This document shows, piece after piece, positions 20,191 to 28,880 of a DNA stretch of 64,000 bases. A program made the translations under genes and the position numbers. The notes below the pieces were generated by a model, which was given only the letters and a program-made list of their open reading frames with translations, was not told where the DNA came from and ran no database searches. Source of the DNA: Serratia plymuthica NBRC 102599 (GTDB lineage Bacteria > Pseudomonadota > Gammaproteobacteria > Enterobacterales > Enterobacteriaceae); the NCBI RefSeq assembly GCF_001590925.1, contig NZ_BCTU01000009.1:1-64000 (forward strand). The letters run 5' to 3'. Each line of letters begins with the position of its first letter. Positions within the stretch are counted from its first letter, which is position 1.

Positions 20191-21396
20191 CTACTCTACC
20201 GCGATAGGCGTCTCAACCAGTTTTGGCTGATTGCTCCCCTGCAGCGTCTTGATCTTGTCCTGGTACACTTTCACCTGTTCAGCATCTTTCAGCAAGGTAT
20301 AGGTCAGCTCGAAGTCGGTACTTTGGCCAGGCTGCAGCTGTTTGATACGCCCTTGTTCCCGTTCGATTTTCACCGGATAGGCATAGTTGGTCCCCGGTTC
20401 GATGCCGGTGACGTACCCCTGGCGTTCGGTATCCGTATTCTTCCACAATGTCAGCAGCGGCAGTTGGTGGGTATCAAAACCTATCGCCACGCCGCGATCC
20501 CCGCGCCGGTTGTGCAGCATGGCGAGCGTTTTGCCTTGCGCATCCGCATAAGGCAGGATGTTGAACACCATTTCATCAAAACCTTTGGTCGGGCCCTGGT
20601 AAGTTGCCCAGTCTTTCAGGCCGGCTTTGGCGTAGTCGTTAAAAGGCGAAATTTGCTTGATCGGGGCGCTGAATACCGCACCTTCTTCCAGTAACGGTTT
20701 GCCGAAGTTGCTGTGGTAAATGATTTCGTAATCCCGTGGGTAATCGGCGCGATTAGTCACGCGATCGTGGATTGAAAACGATTGTGTACCGGGGATATAG
20801 CGCAGTTCGGTCCAGGTTTCCAGGTTGCTTTTCTTGAAGGTATTTTCTTTCAGCAACCCGCGAATGCGGACTTCGTACGGGGCTTTTTCGGCGATCTCGA
20901 TCACCACTTTGGAGGCCGGCGTGTTGCCGGCGCGGCCATGCAGCGTGTAAAGCGTGCCGTTGTCGACGCCAGGGTGCCCGGTCCATTCGAAGCCGCAGCG
21001 CACCATCATTTCATTAAACCCGTCCAGCCACCCTAAGCCATTGCGGCTGTCCAGATTGATGTAAGCCGGGTTGACCACCTCGGTTACCGGTGAGTCCCAG
21101 CCCAGCCGGACGTCGGATCCCTTCACATTCAGAATGTTCATGCCGCGAGTCGGGCTCAGGGCAATCGTCAGGCCGGCACTGCTTAAGGTGATCACCTTGG
21201 AGCCTTCCTGTTTTCCGCCGTGCAGCACCTGTTGCTGTAAGCTGAAGCCTGCCCCCGTGATGTTCAGCTTTTGGCTGTCGGTCTGCCAATTGCCCTGTTC
21301 AATGCCTTTTTCCGTGTCGGTCAATACAATGGTCTGCGCGTTTACTGCGCATGAAATCAAAGAGATAACCGCCGAAAGTGTAATTAACTTTTTCAT
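20191..21396 (-). CDS. Secreted DUF4432-family (aldose-epimerase-like) protein
   Basis: 401 residues with an N-terminal signal peptide (MKKLITLSAVISLISCAVNA), so periplasmic. The body resembles DUF4432/galactose-mutarotase-like sheets: SPTRGMNILNV, a CGFEWTGHPGVDNG segment, LHGRAGNTPA, and IYHSNFGKPLLEEGA. Proteins of this fold usually bind a sugar and may epimerise C1. It stands alone between the LacI regulator (convergent) and the BamA-like gene, so its substrate is unknown; proximity to the beta-glucoside locus hints at sugar handling. It ends with a strong terminator. Confidence 0.75.
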   Translation of the reverse strand: MKKLITLSAVISLISCAVNAQTIVLTDTEKGIEQGNWQTDSQKLNITGAGFSLQQQVLHGGKQEGSKVITLSSAGLTIALSPTRGMNILNVKGSDVRLGWDSPVTEVVNPAYINLDSRNGLGWLDGFNEMMVRCGFEWTGHPGVDNGTLYTLHGRAGNTPASKVVIEIAEKAPYEVRIRGLLKENTFKKSNLETWTELRYIPGTQSFSIHDRVTNRADYPRDYEIIYHSNFGKPLLEEGAVFSAPIKQISPFNDYAKAGLKDWATYQGPTKGFDEMVFNILPYADAQGKTLAMLHNRRGDRGVAIGFDTHQLPLLTLWKNTDTERQGYVTGIEPGTNYAYPVKIEREQGRIKQLQPGQSTDFELTYTLLKDAEQVKVYQDKIKTLQGSNQPKLVETPIAVE

Positions 21397-21719
21397 GGTG
21401 CTGTCCTTAACGTTAGCTGAAAGGTTTTAGCTAAAACAATGAAAAAATAGATCTCGGCAGCCAATTAAAAAGAGAGTTGAGTCACCTTTCCGATAACAAC
21501 GGAATAACAATGAAAAATAATGCGGACAAAATCACCTTTACACTGCAATAAATGATGAGCAATCACGAAATAAATCGATGTCGAGCACGGTAAAGGCACG
21601 AGTTTGCTGTAAGGTGTCAGCAAAAAAATCCTGCATCCGTTGGTTGGTTTTTATTATTTATTATCAATCCATTACCAGAAAATAAAGCCCACAGGAAACT
21701 TGCAGGCTTTGCCTTGGGA
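21397..21719. other. Intergenic gap upstream of the DUF4432 gene
   Basis: About 320 bp, AT-rich. It should carry the promoter of the DUF4432 gene and, at its right end, the terminator of the BamA-like gene (separate entry). No open frame here looks coding. Confidence 0.5.
21676..21710 (-). terminator. Probable terminator of the BamA-like gene
   Basis: On the minus strand AAAGCC pairs with GGCTTT (21705-21710 and 21684-21689), extendable with wobble pairs, followed by ATTTTC. It begins 10 bp after the stop codon of the BamA-like gene. Confidence 0.55.
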
Positions 21720-24164
21720 TTACCAGGTTTTACCGATGTTGAACTGGAATTGCTCTGCCTTGTCCCCTTCGTACTTTTTGATCGGGAACGCATAGGAGAA
21801 AGACAACGGCCCCAGCGGCGATTGCCATTGCAATGCAATACCGGCCGAAACGCGGATATCGCTCGGGTCACCGTAGTCCGGGATCCCTGCCGCGAGCGTT
21901 TGCGAGGTATTCTGCCAATGGGTATCCCAGACCGTACCCGCATCGACAAACAGCGAAGTACGCAATGAATTGGCATAGCGGTCATTAATGAACGGCGTCG
22001 GGAATATCAACTCGGTACTGGCAATGGCCATGGCGTTACCGCCCACGGCATCATCGGATTTGTCGACCGGGCAGTCGCTGTAGGCACTCTCCGAGCCGCT
22101 GCAATGATAATAAGCCGCTTTAGGGCCGATACTGTTGGAAGAAAAACCCCGTACGCTACTGGAACCGCCGGCATTAAAGTTATCGTAGAACGGCACCTCA
22201 TGGCCGCCGAAACCATCGGCATAGCCGGCTTTGGTCCGCCCCATCACTATCCATTTATTATCGCTGCTCAACGGCAGATACTGATTGGCGCTGAACGTCA
22301 CCTTGTAGTAACTGTTGGTCGACCCCGGCACGGTAATCTTGGCGTTCAGGCTGGCGCTGGTCCCGTCTGTCGGGAAGAAACCACGGTCAAGGGTGTTGTA
22401 ATTCCACCCCACGCTCGTAAAGAAATCATTGGCCGTGAAACGGGCATCGTTATCGTTGTCTTGCGTGGTGATGCCGGGGTTTACATTGACCGAATTGAGG
22501 TAGCGCCACATGGCCACCTGCGGCGCCATACCGCTCAGGCGGGTATTGGCATAGTCGAGGCCAAGGCCAAGCGAGCTGTTTTCGCCGATCGGGAAGCCAA
22601 GATTGCCGCCGATGCCCAGGCTTTTCATGGTGTATTCGGAGAGATCGTCATCTTCCGCGTCGTAGTCGTTATAAGAGATCTTCCCGCCTAAACTTACGCC
22701 GTCCACCGTAAAATAAGGGTCAGTCATCGACAGTTCGATATAGGTCTGAGAATCGCTTTTGGTGCCATTAAAACCGACGGTATTCCCGCTGCCCAGCCAG
22801 TTGTCCTGGCTGACGCCCACTTGAAAACTGGCCCCGCTATCCGTGCCGTAACCGAGCCCAAAGTTAAAGGTCCCCGTATTGCGCTCTTTAACCTTATAGA
22901 CAACATCGACCTGATCCGGCGATCCCGGCACTCGCTGGGTTTCCGTCTCCACCGTTTCAAAAAAGCCGGTGCGATTCAGGCGCTGCTTGCCCTGTTCTAC
23001 CCGATCGTTACCTAACCACGCCCCCTCCATTTGCCGCATCTCGCGCCGCAAAACGGAATCTTTCGACGTGCCGTTGCCTTCAAAACGGATCCTGCGCACC
23101 GAGTAACGCTTGCCGGCATCGACATTGACGTGCAGTTTTACCGTTTTGTCCTTCTGATTGATTTCAGGCTCTATCCCTACCTGCGGGAAAGCGTAGCCGT
23201 AACGCCCCAGCAGCTGCTTGATGTCATTTTCCATACGCGTGATTTTTGCGCCGTTGTACAACTCGCCCGGCTGGATATTCGTCAAGGCCACAATCTGCGG
23301 CAAGTACCCCGCCATATTGCCATTCAGCAAAGTACCGGACAGCGAGTACTGGCTGCCTTCGGTAAGGTTGATGGTGATATAAATGCCCTTTTTGTCCGGG
23401 GTCAGGCTCACCTGGGTTGAATCGATTTTGAAGTTTGCATAACCGCGATCGAGGTAAAAACTGCGCAAGGTTTCAAGATCGCCGGCCAGCTTCTGTTTCT
23501 GGTACTTGCGATCGCTCGCCAGGTTCCACCAGGGCACGTCATCGCGCAGTTGCAGGCTGGCGAGCAGTTCGTCCGTGCGAAAGGCCTGATTGCCGATCAC
23601 GTTGATCTGCTGAATTTTGGCCGACACCCCTTCGGTGAACACCAGCTTCAGATCGATGCGATTACGCGGCAATGGCGTGATCACCGCTTTTACGCGGGCA
23701 CTGTATTTGCCCACGCTGTAGTAAAAATCCTCCATGCCTTGCTCGATCGAAGACAGCGTGGTGCGATCCAGCGCCTCGCCCACGCGCACGCCCGAAGACT
23801 CAAGGTTTTGCTTTAGCATGTCGTCTTTCACCGTTTTGTTGCCGGAGAAAGAGATACCGGCAATCGTCGGCCGCTCTTTGACTTTAATAATCAGAACATG
23901 ATCGTCACGCAGAACCTGCACATCGTCGAAGTTCCCGGTGGTGAACAACGCGCGGATAGTATTGCTGATATCTTCGTCAGACAGCGTATCGCCAACGCGT
24001 ACCGGCATACTCAGCAAAGCGGCGCCTGGCGCAACGCGCTGGAGCCCTTCAAAGTGGATATCTTTCACCAGGAAGCCGTCTGCGGCATAGGCCGACAGGC
24101 TGTTAAGGAATAGCATCGCAACAATTGATTTCTTCATCTTGATTGGCATGTCTCGAGTGTTCAT
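21720..24164 (-). CDS. BamA paralogue (Omp85 outer-membrane insertase), outside the normal bamA locus
   Basis: 814 residues from the most upstream ATG (24149 and 24137 are other possible starts), near the 810 of E. coli BamA. A signal peptide ends SAYA before ADGF. Five POTRA domains follow, with BamA-like stretches such as [20 protein letters not shown] and [12 protein letters not shown]. The barrel has the loop-6 motif [13 protein letters not shown], a Cys-containing loop and the C-terminal NIGKTW. Whole segments match my memory of E. coli BamA almost word for word. The canonical gene lies between rseP and skp; none of those neighbours is here, so this is a second copy, comparable to the BamK paralogue described in Klebsiella. 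Confidence 0.92.
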   Translation of the reverse strand: MNTRDMPIKMKKSIVAMLFLNSLSAYAADGFLVKDIHFEGLQRVAPGAALLSMPVRVGDTLSDEDISNTIRALFTTGNFDDVQVLRDDHVLIIKVKERPTIAGISFSGNKTVKDDMLKQNLESSGVRVGEALDRTTLSSIEQGMEDFYYSVGKYSARVKAVITPLPRNRIDLKLVFTEGVSAKIQQINVIGNQAFRTDELLASLQLRDDVPWWNLASDRKYQKQKLAGDLETLRSFYLDRGYANFKIDSTQVSLTPDKKGIYITINLTEGSQYSLSGTLLNGNMAGYLPQIVALTNIQPGELYNGAKITRMENDIKQLLGRYGYAFPQVGIEPEINQKDKTVKLHVNVDAGKRYSVRRIRFEGNGTSKDSVLRREMRQMEGAWLGNDRVEQGKQRLNRTGFFETVETETQRVPGSPDQVDVVYKVKERNTGTFNFGLGYGTDSGASFQVGVSQDNWLGSGNTVGFNGTKSDSQTYIELSMTDPYFTVDGVSLGGKISYNDYDAEDDDLSEYTMKSLGIGGNLGFPIGENSSLGLGLDYANTRLSGMAPQVAMWRYLNSVNVNPGITTQDNDNDARFTANDFFTSVGWNYNTLDRGFFPTDGTSASLNAKITVPGSTNSYYKVTFSANQYLPLSSDNKWIVMGRTKAGYADGFGGHEVPFYDNFNAGGSSSVRGFSSNSIGPKAAYYHCSGSESAYSDCPVDKSDDAVGGNAMAIASTELIFPTPFINDRYANSLRTSLFVDAGTVWDTHWQNTSQTLAAGIPDYGDPSDIRVSAGIALQWQSPLGPLSFSYAFPIKKYEGDKAEQFQFNIGKTW

Positions 24165-24534
24165 AAATACTGCGTCGGCTTTATCAATGTGGGAAAACCT
24201 TTACCACGACCATGCGGAACATCCGTTTTTATCGGCATAGTATTCTCGGCACTGTCATTTAAAGAGATATCCCACTGACTGCTCGCCCTATAAATAATTC
24301 AAAGCAAGCCCCCGGCCTTTCGCATTATTTTCACAAACCTGACACTCGTAAACTATTTCGCCAATCGCCTGGGGAATGAAAGCCGAAAAATGACGACTAA
24401 GGTAAGGAATTCCCCTTTGTAAGAAAATAATCAAGCTCGCGTAAAAAAAATGGAAATATGAGTTTTTTATGCCTTGGTTGCTATAGATTCCCTGAGTACC
24501 ACACTCCGTGGATATTGATATTCAGGTAGACCTT
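24165..24534. other. Divergent promoter region between the BamA paralogue and mipA
   Basis: 370 bp with no gene. A loose sigma-E-like pair, GGAATG (24373-24378) and GACTAA (24395-24400) with a 16-bp spacer, points toward mipA. This is a weak match (consensus GGAACTT and GTC-type -10), so only a candidate. The right end is A/T rich. Confidence 0.3.
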
Positions 24535-25287
24535 ATGAGCCTTTATCCCGTAATGACATGCCGCGTGCTTTTGATTCTTCCTCTTTTCTATGCCTCAGGC
24601 GCGTTCGCCGGGGAATGGTCGCTTGGCGCGGCTGCGGGAGGTGGCATCAGCCCCTATCGTGATACGGACAATACCCTGACCGCACTGCCGCTCATTGGGT
24701 ATGAGGGTGAAGACTTTTATCTGCACGGGTTAAAAGGAGGCTATCACCTGTGGAAAGACGAACAGAATCAACTGGATGTGATGGGCTATTATTCGCCGTT
24801 GCATTTCAAACCCGGCGACAGTGACGATGAGCAAATGAAGCGGCTGAACAAGCGCCGTTCAACGGCAATGGCCGGTTTTGAGTACACCCATCGCGCCGAT
24901 TGGGGAGCCATTCGCACGGCACTTTCCGCTGACGTGTTGAACAATAGCAACGGCCTGGTGGGGGATCTGGCCTATCTGTACCCCATCCACCTGAATGACT
25001 GGGAAATCACGCCGATGGCTGGCGTTAGGTGGGACAGCAAAAACCAAAATAAATATTACTATGGCATCAACGCCGGCGAATCGCGCCGAAGCGGGTTGGC
25101 CAGTTATACCCCGGATGACAGTTTGACCCCTTACCTGGAATTGGCCGCGCGCTATCATATTAATAAAAGCTGGGATACTTTTGTCTCTGCGCGCTACGAA
25201 TCACTGCCAAATACCGTTAAAGACAGCCCAATGGTGGATAAGTCAAATACCGGATCGCTCTCCTTTGGTATTAATTATTCCTTCTGA
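24535..25287 (+). CDS. mipA: MipA/OmpV-family outer-membrane protein
   Basis: 250 residues from the ATG at 24535; a GTG at 24508 also opens the frame but has no better ribosome site. A signal peptide ends GAFA before GEWSLGAAAGGG. The rest is a 12-strand-type small barrel ending in Phe (GINYSF). MipA/OmpV proteins are outer-membrane proteins; E. coli MipA scaffolds MltA and PBP1B, while OmpV homologues act as porins or adhesins. Divergent from the BamA paralogue, so both outer-membrane genes share one regulatory region. Confidence 0.85.
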   Translation: MSLYPVMTCRVLLILPLFYASGAFAGEWSLGAAAGGGISPYRDTDNTLTALPLIGYEGEDFYLHGLKGGYHLWKDEQNQLDVMGYYSPLHFKPGDSDDEQMKRLNKRRSTAMAGFEYTHRADWGAIRTALSADVLNNSNGLVGDLAYLYPIHLNDWEITPMAGVRWDSKNQNKYYYGINAGESRRSGLASYTPDDSLTPYLELAARYHINKSWDTFVSARYESLPNTVKDSPMVDKSNTGSLSFGINYSF

Positions 25288-25521
25288 TGTGGATATGATT
25301 TGTTGTATATTTTGTGACAACGTTCTCAATTCAATTAAATTTACCCCTTTTAACATGTCGTATAGGGATAGTGTACAACCCAGCCATTTCCGATGGTACA
25401 GAGTGGAAAAAGGTCATCGGATTACTGTGGAAAGATCACTGGGCCAAGGCAGTCCGGAGCCAAGCGTTAATTAATGGAATAAAGCACAAATGTAAAACCC
25501 TGCGCTTTCATGGAGGAAATC

Positions 25522-25788
25522 ATGAGTAAATATGTTGTTTTTATAAAATCCGATGATTCAAAAGCACTCCCAAAAGAATCAGTCACACACTCCCTCATTA
25601 AAGAGATGAGGCAGAGAGGGTTTAGAAAATATCATATCGAAGTAGAGGCTGAAAATGAAAGAGATGCCATTGATAAATTAAATAAAAATAACAATGACCA
25701 TTTGGTTTCATTAAGGGAGTTTTCTGGTGACGTATTTATATGCTCTGCTTGCGTTGTTATTATGGCCTTGATTTACTTTTTTTCTTAG
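25522..25788 (+). CDS. Small protein with C-terminal membrane anchor, unknown function
   Basis: 88 residues from the ATG at 25522, preceded by a clear GGAGGAAATC ribosome site. The first 65 residues are hydrophilic and charged, with a KYHIEVEAENERDAIDKL segment; the last 20 (about 69-87) are hydrophobic, giving a tail-anchored layout. I do not recognise the family. The gene is more A/T rich than its neighbours. It converges on the lectin operon, with a long hairpin at 25793-25822 between them. Confidence 0.7.
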   Translation: MSKYVVFIKSDDSKALPKESVTHSLIKEMRQRGFRKYHIEVEAENERDAIDKLNKNNNDHLVSLREFSGDVFICSACVVIMALIYFFS

Positions 25789-25792
25789 GGTA

Positions 25793-25822
25793 AATGCCGG
25801 CTGCGTTGACTCAGCCGGCATT
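25793..25822. terminator. Convergent terminator hairpin
   Basis: AATGCCGGCTG / CAGCCGGCATT, a perfect 11-bp stem with an 8-nt loop, between the small protein stop and the second lectin stop. T-runs are modest on both sides (TTTACCC on the minus strand), but the stem is very stable. Confidence 0.65.
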
Positions 25823-25839
25823 GCTCTTAGGTCAGGGGG

Positions 25840-26244
25840 TTAACCCACGTACTGGAACCATTGCAGCTGTAGCAATGAATCGTTGTAATCATTGTCGGTA
25901 TAGTCTTCGCTGGCAAAAATGTATTTGCCAAAATAGACCGTTGCGCCGCGGGTAATCACATCCTGCGACCAGATCACCTGGGAATAACGTTGTCCGCTAT
26001 TGGTGCCGACCCAGATGGTGTAATTCCCGGAGGCATCCGCAGCCTGGAAGAACCCCTCGCCTATCTGCGTGGGTGTGCCGCCGCTGGAGCTGGCCCCCTG
26101 CGTAGTGAAGACCACGTTTGAACTGCTGTCTTTCAGCTGAATAAACTGGTTTGCCGAGCTTTGAACCAGAGCAGACCAAAAAACTATTTTTCCGGAGGGA
26201 ATATTGATGGCAATACCATTGCCATTTACGGGTCCAATTGCCAT
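25840..26244 (-). CDS. LecB-like calcium-dependent lectin, copy 2
   Basis: 134 residues from the ATG at 26244, behind GAGGAGCAAAGAC; no signal peptide. The C-terminus has SEDYTDNDYND (112-122), almost identical to the two-calcium site SEDGTDNDYND of Pseudomonas aeruginosa LecB, and ends in Gly (G134), whose carboxylate ligates calcium in the neighbouring LecB subunit. The N-terminal strand INIPSGKIVFWSALV aligns with the LecB FTLPANTRFGVTAF. The residue-22-24-like sugar loop reads Q-SSA (28-31). Expected: a small beta-sandwich binding fucose- or mannose-type sugars. It is the third gene of the operon, 11 bp after copy 1. Confidence 0.82.
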   Translation of the reverse strand: MAIGPVNGNGIAINIPSGKIVFWSALVQSSANQFIQLKDSSSNVVFTTQGASSSGGTPTQIGEGFFQAADASGNYTIWVGTNSGQRYSQVIWSQDVITRGATVYFGKYIFASEDYTDNDYNDSLLQLQWFQYVG

Positions 26245-26255
26245 GTCTTTGCTCC

Positions 26256-26657
26256 TCAACCAATGCTGTTAAACCAGGTCAGTGTCAGGCAGGTATCATT
26301 GAAATCCTGATCCGCGCCGTCTTCACTAATGAAATTGAAACAACTGGAGTAAATCTGGCTGCCGATATTTAACGCGATTTCATCCCACATAACCTGGGAC
26401 CAGGACTGGCCATTGTTATAGCCAATGAAAACGGTATAAACCCCGCTGCCTGCGGTAACAAACGAGCCCTGGCCAATTTGGGTCGGCGAATGCCCGCCTG
26501 TCGATGCACCTTTGCTCTCAATAACCACCTGATTCGTCGAGTCGCGAACCAGAACATATTGTGAGTACGATGCCTGAACATTGGCGGTCCAAAATAGCGT
26601 TTTGCCTACGGGTAAGGTGATGGTGATGCCATTACCGGAAACGGGTCCAATACTCAT
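26256..26657 (-). CDS. LecB-like calcium-dependent lectin, copy 1
   Basis: 133 residues, no signal peptide. A paralogue of the next gene: both begin M-(S/A)-IGPV-GNGI and share GAS-G-PTQIG. The calcium motif SEDGADQDFND (111-121) keeps all acidic and Asn positions of LecB, and the chain ends in Gly (G133). The sugar-specificity loop reads Q-ASY (28-31) instead of Q-SSA, so its ligand may differ from that of copy 2. Its ATG overlaps the stop of the thiaminase-like gene (ATGA), and the ribosome site AGGAGAGG lies inside that gene, giving tight translational coupling. Confidence 0.83.
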   Translation of the reverse strand: MSIGPVSGNGITITLPVGKTLFWTANVQASYSQYVLVRDSTNQVVIESKGASTGGHSPTQIGQGSFVTAGSGVYTVFIGYNNGQSWSQVMWDEIALNIGSQIYSSCFNFISEDGADQDFNDTCLTLTWFNSIG

Positions 26658-28219
26658 AAACCTCTCCTGCTATCAGTGTTGCCTGGGTTGATGATGGAAC
26701 TGCCGTGAGATGGGGCTAACAAGCTGGTGCTATTATTGCTTTTACAAACAAAATTAGGTTGCTGCTGTTTTAGGGCATTGCAAATGTCATTGGCCATGGC
26801 AACCTGGCTTTGTGCCGTAAAGTTATTAGGAAACGCCTTTGCCGTCATAAATATCGACGATAGCTGTTGGTAATAACTGTTATTGGTAATGATCGGCTGT
26901 TGCCAGAATTGCTGGGTGGCCACCAACAACGTCCGCCACGGCGTACCGGCGGGCAGATCTTTGGACTGCACGATATAATTTTTCATCGCAGTGCCGGTCA
27001 TTAGCGTGGTGAACGCTTGCGCATTGGCCGCACATTGGCTGCCCGGCTTGCACGTCGCGGCGCTGGAAACAAAAGCATCTTCAAATAACAGCGGTTGGGG
27101 GTGTTCTCCCCAAGGGGTAGGCACGACATACAGCGGTTTTTGCGCCGACGAATAGAGATTCACGTAGAAAGATTGCTCGGAAAAGCCCATGTCGGTACTG
27201 GCCTGCCCGGAGGCGAACACCTGCTCGGCACCGCCATTCGGGGCGTTATGATAGGTGTTATTGGTGCACTTGTTGACCCCGTTAAAGCTGCAGGTATCAG
27301 ACAGTGAAACCAATTGATGGACAACGCCGTTATCAGGCGGCATTTGCATCGCCTGTTGCAACGCACCGTAACCATAGGTCTGCACATAAGCGTTGATATA
27401 GTCGGAAGGAATAGCCCAACTGCCATTAAAGCTGCCTGCCATTTTGGCGACTGATGATGTTCGGGTATTCAAATAATTCAGCATTTTCGACAAGGTTTTC
27501 TGCTGCTGAATCGCCTGATCGAACGCGTAGAAAAAGTCCATGCAGAGCCAACTGGGGATCGCCCATAACTGGCCTTGGTAAGTCGCCCCCGCCAGCGCCA
27601 CGGCCCAGGGCGCTTCGCCGGTAATCTGGGCGGGGTTGATCAGATGATTATCCGCCAGGAAACCCAGATAAAGGACATCAAGCTCAATCACGTCAAATCC
27701 ATCATTACCCAGCAGGACCGGCAACTCGGTAAAACTGTAAATGTTCACCTGCGGATTCAGCACGGCATTGAGTAACACCTGCGGGTGCTGCGACTGATAA
27801 GTCTGCACAATATAGGCGACCAAATTTTCGAAGTTATCCGTGGGCAACGTAGGAAGAAAAGGATAAAGCGAGACGTTCAATACTTGCGTTTGTTGCCCAT
27901 TCAGCACCAGCGTTTGATTGGGGCCGCTGGGCGTTATGGTCATTGCGCGGGTTTGCAAGTTATTGCACTTTGCCCAATTAATTACCGGGTCTTTCGGCCT
28001 GCTGGTGTTCTGCCCAACAAAGAATGACTGCCCCGGCTGCACCTTAATGAACCAATCGAAATTGCTGCCTGAAGAGACCGTCCAACCGTCAACCGTGCAA
28101 GTAATGGGCGATAAAGAGGTGTTTTTCAATATTAGCTGGCCTGCAATAACCGCAGTACTGCTAAAAAAGGACAGCATCAATGCAAAGGCGTAGAATAACG
28201 CCCGATAAATTAAGTTCAT
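26654..28219 (-). CDS. Secreted thiaminase I-like protein with an extra N-terminal domain
   Basis: 521 residues from the ATG at 28219, behind GTGAGGCTTCT. The signal peptide ends AVIA before GQ, so it is exported. Residues 27-115 form an extra domain I do not recognise, starting GQLILKNTSLSPITC. From about 116 it resembles thiamine pyridinylase (thiaminase I), which has a periplasmic-binding-protein fold: VSLYPFLP, FDVIELDVLYLGFL, and LWAIPSWLCMDFFYAF. That last segment matches the active-site Cys region of thiaminase I (C226 here; Cys113 in the Paenibacillus enzyme). A Glu in MGFSEQS (E348) sits 122 residues later, near the 128 of the known Cys/Glu pair. It leads a three-gene operon with two lectins. 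Activity is inferred. Confidence 0.75.
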   Translation of the reverse strand: MNLIYRALFYAFALMLSFFSSTAVIAGQLILKNTSLSPITCTVDGWTVSSGSNFDWFIKVQPGQSFFVGQNTSRPKDPVINWAKCNNLQTRAMTITPSGPNQTLVLNGQQTQVLNVSLYPFLPTLPTDNFENLVAYIVQTYQSQHPQVLLNAVLNPQVNIYSFTELPVLLGNDGFDVIELDVLYLGFLADNHLINPAQITGEAPWAVALAGATYQGQLWAIPSWLCMDFFYAFDQAIQQQKTLSKMLNYLNTRTSSVAKMAGSFNGSWAIPSDYINAYVQTYGYGALQQAMQMPPDNGVVHQLVSLSDTCSFNGVNKCTNNTYHNAPNGGAEQVFASGQASTDMGFSEQSFYVNLYSSAQKPLYVVPTPWGEHPQPLLFEDAFVSSAATCKPGSQCAANAQAFTTLMTGTAMKNYIVQSKDLPAGTPWRTLLVATQQFWQQPIITNNSYYQQLSSIFMTAKAFPNNFTAQSQVAMANDICNALKQQQPNFVCKSNNSTSLLAPSHGSSIINPGNTDSRRGL

Positions 28220-28569
28220 AGAAGCCTCACATAAAAACAATAAACAGCGGCGCCTCTTTTTTTCGAGAAAAATAAAAGGCGTAATTATTCCGTGGCGGCA
28301 TGCGGCAGAAAAATAAAAGTCACTCTGAAGGCCAATGTTTTTACGTTTAACTCTATTAGCGCGATCTTTATATTTATTAATATAAATTCAAATATGAATG
28401 GTCGATGAAATATTGGGGTTGCGAATCTTCTTAATATAGCACCAGAGTTAATTCCCTGCAAAGATCCTCAAATAAAAATTATGTATTCATCCGAATACAT
28501 ACTCACCATGATAATAAAATACGGCCGCGATTATTCGATGTTTATTGATTTAAGTACCGCCACCGCTTA

Positions 28570-28590
28570 AGGCCGCGACTGGCGCGGCCT
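28570..28590. repeat. Stable GC hairpin without T-run
   Basis: AGGCCGCG / CGCGGCCT around a 5-nt loop. Neither strand continues with a T-run, so it is not a standard terminator; it may be a relic or a structured leader element. Confidence 0.5.
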
Positions 28591-28644
28591 GGCGGACGAG
28601 TCAGCCCCCGCCGGTCAGTCTATCGCCACACAAAAAACGAGTCT

Positions 28645-28666
28645 AAATGTTTGCCAGCAAACATTT
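28645..28666. promoter_or_regulatory. Perfect 10+10 dyad upstream of dat
   Basis: AAATGTTTGC-CA-GCAAACATTT, located about 215 bp upstream of the dat ATG. The 2-bp centre suits protein binding better than hairpin formation. The cognate regulator is not obvious. Confidence 0.5.
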
Positions 28667-28880
28667 TAGCCGGCAGGTGCAACCTCGGGGGAGCCACGAA
28701 CGGTCACAAAAACAGCAACATATTGATTGAAGCTAAAAAAAATCAGTAAAATCAAAGGGAAATAAGCTATTGAGTCCCAGGCTAAAAAGCCATATATTGT
28801 ACGCGATTTTTTACCGGGTTTACTTTTAAATTCAATTAATTCAACCAGGGCGTTTTGATACCCCCGGTTGTAGGAGAGAT

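Larger units (their letters stand above)
28220..28880. other. Long AT-rich intergenic region with two dyads
   Basis: About 660 bp between the divergent thiaminase-like and dat genes, with no convincing gene. It holds an 8-bp GC-rich stem AGGCCGCG-ACTGG-CGCGGCCT (28570-28590) and a perfect AAATGTTTGC-CA-GCAAACATTT dyad (28645-28666). An 86-codon minus-strand frame at 28666-28926 overlaps the dat start and looks spurious. Both promoters must lie here. Confidence 0.5.
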
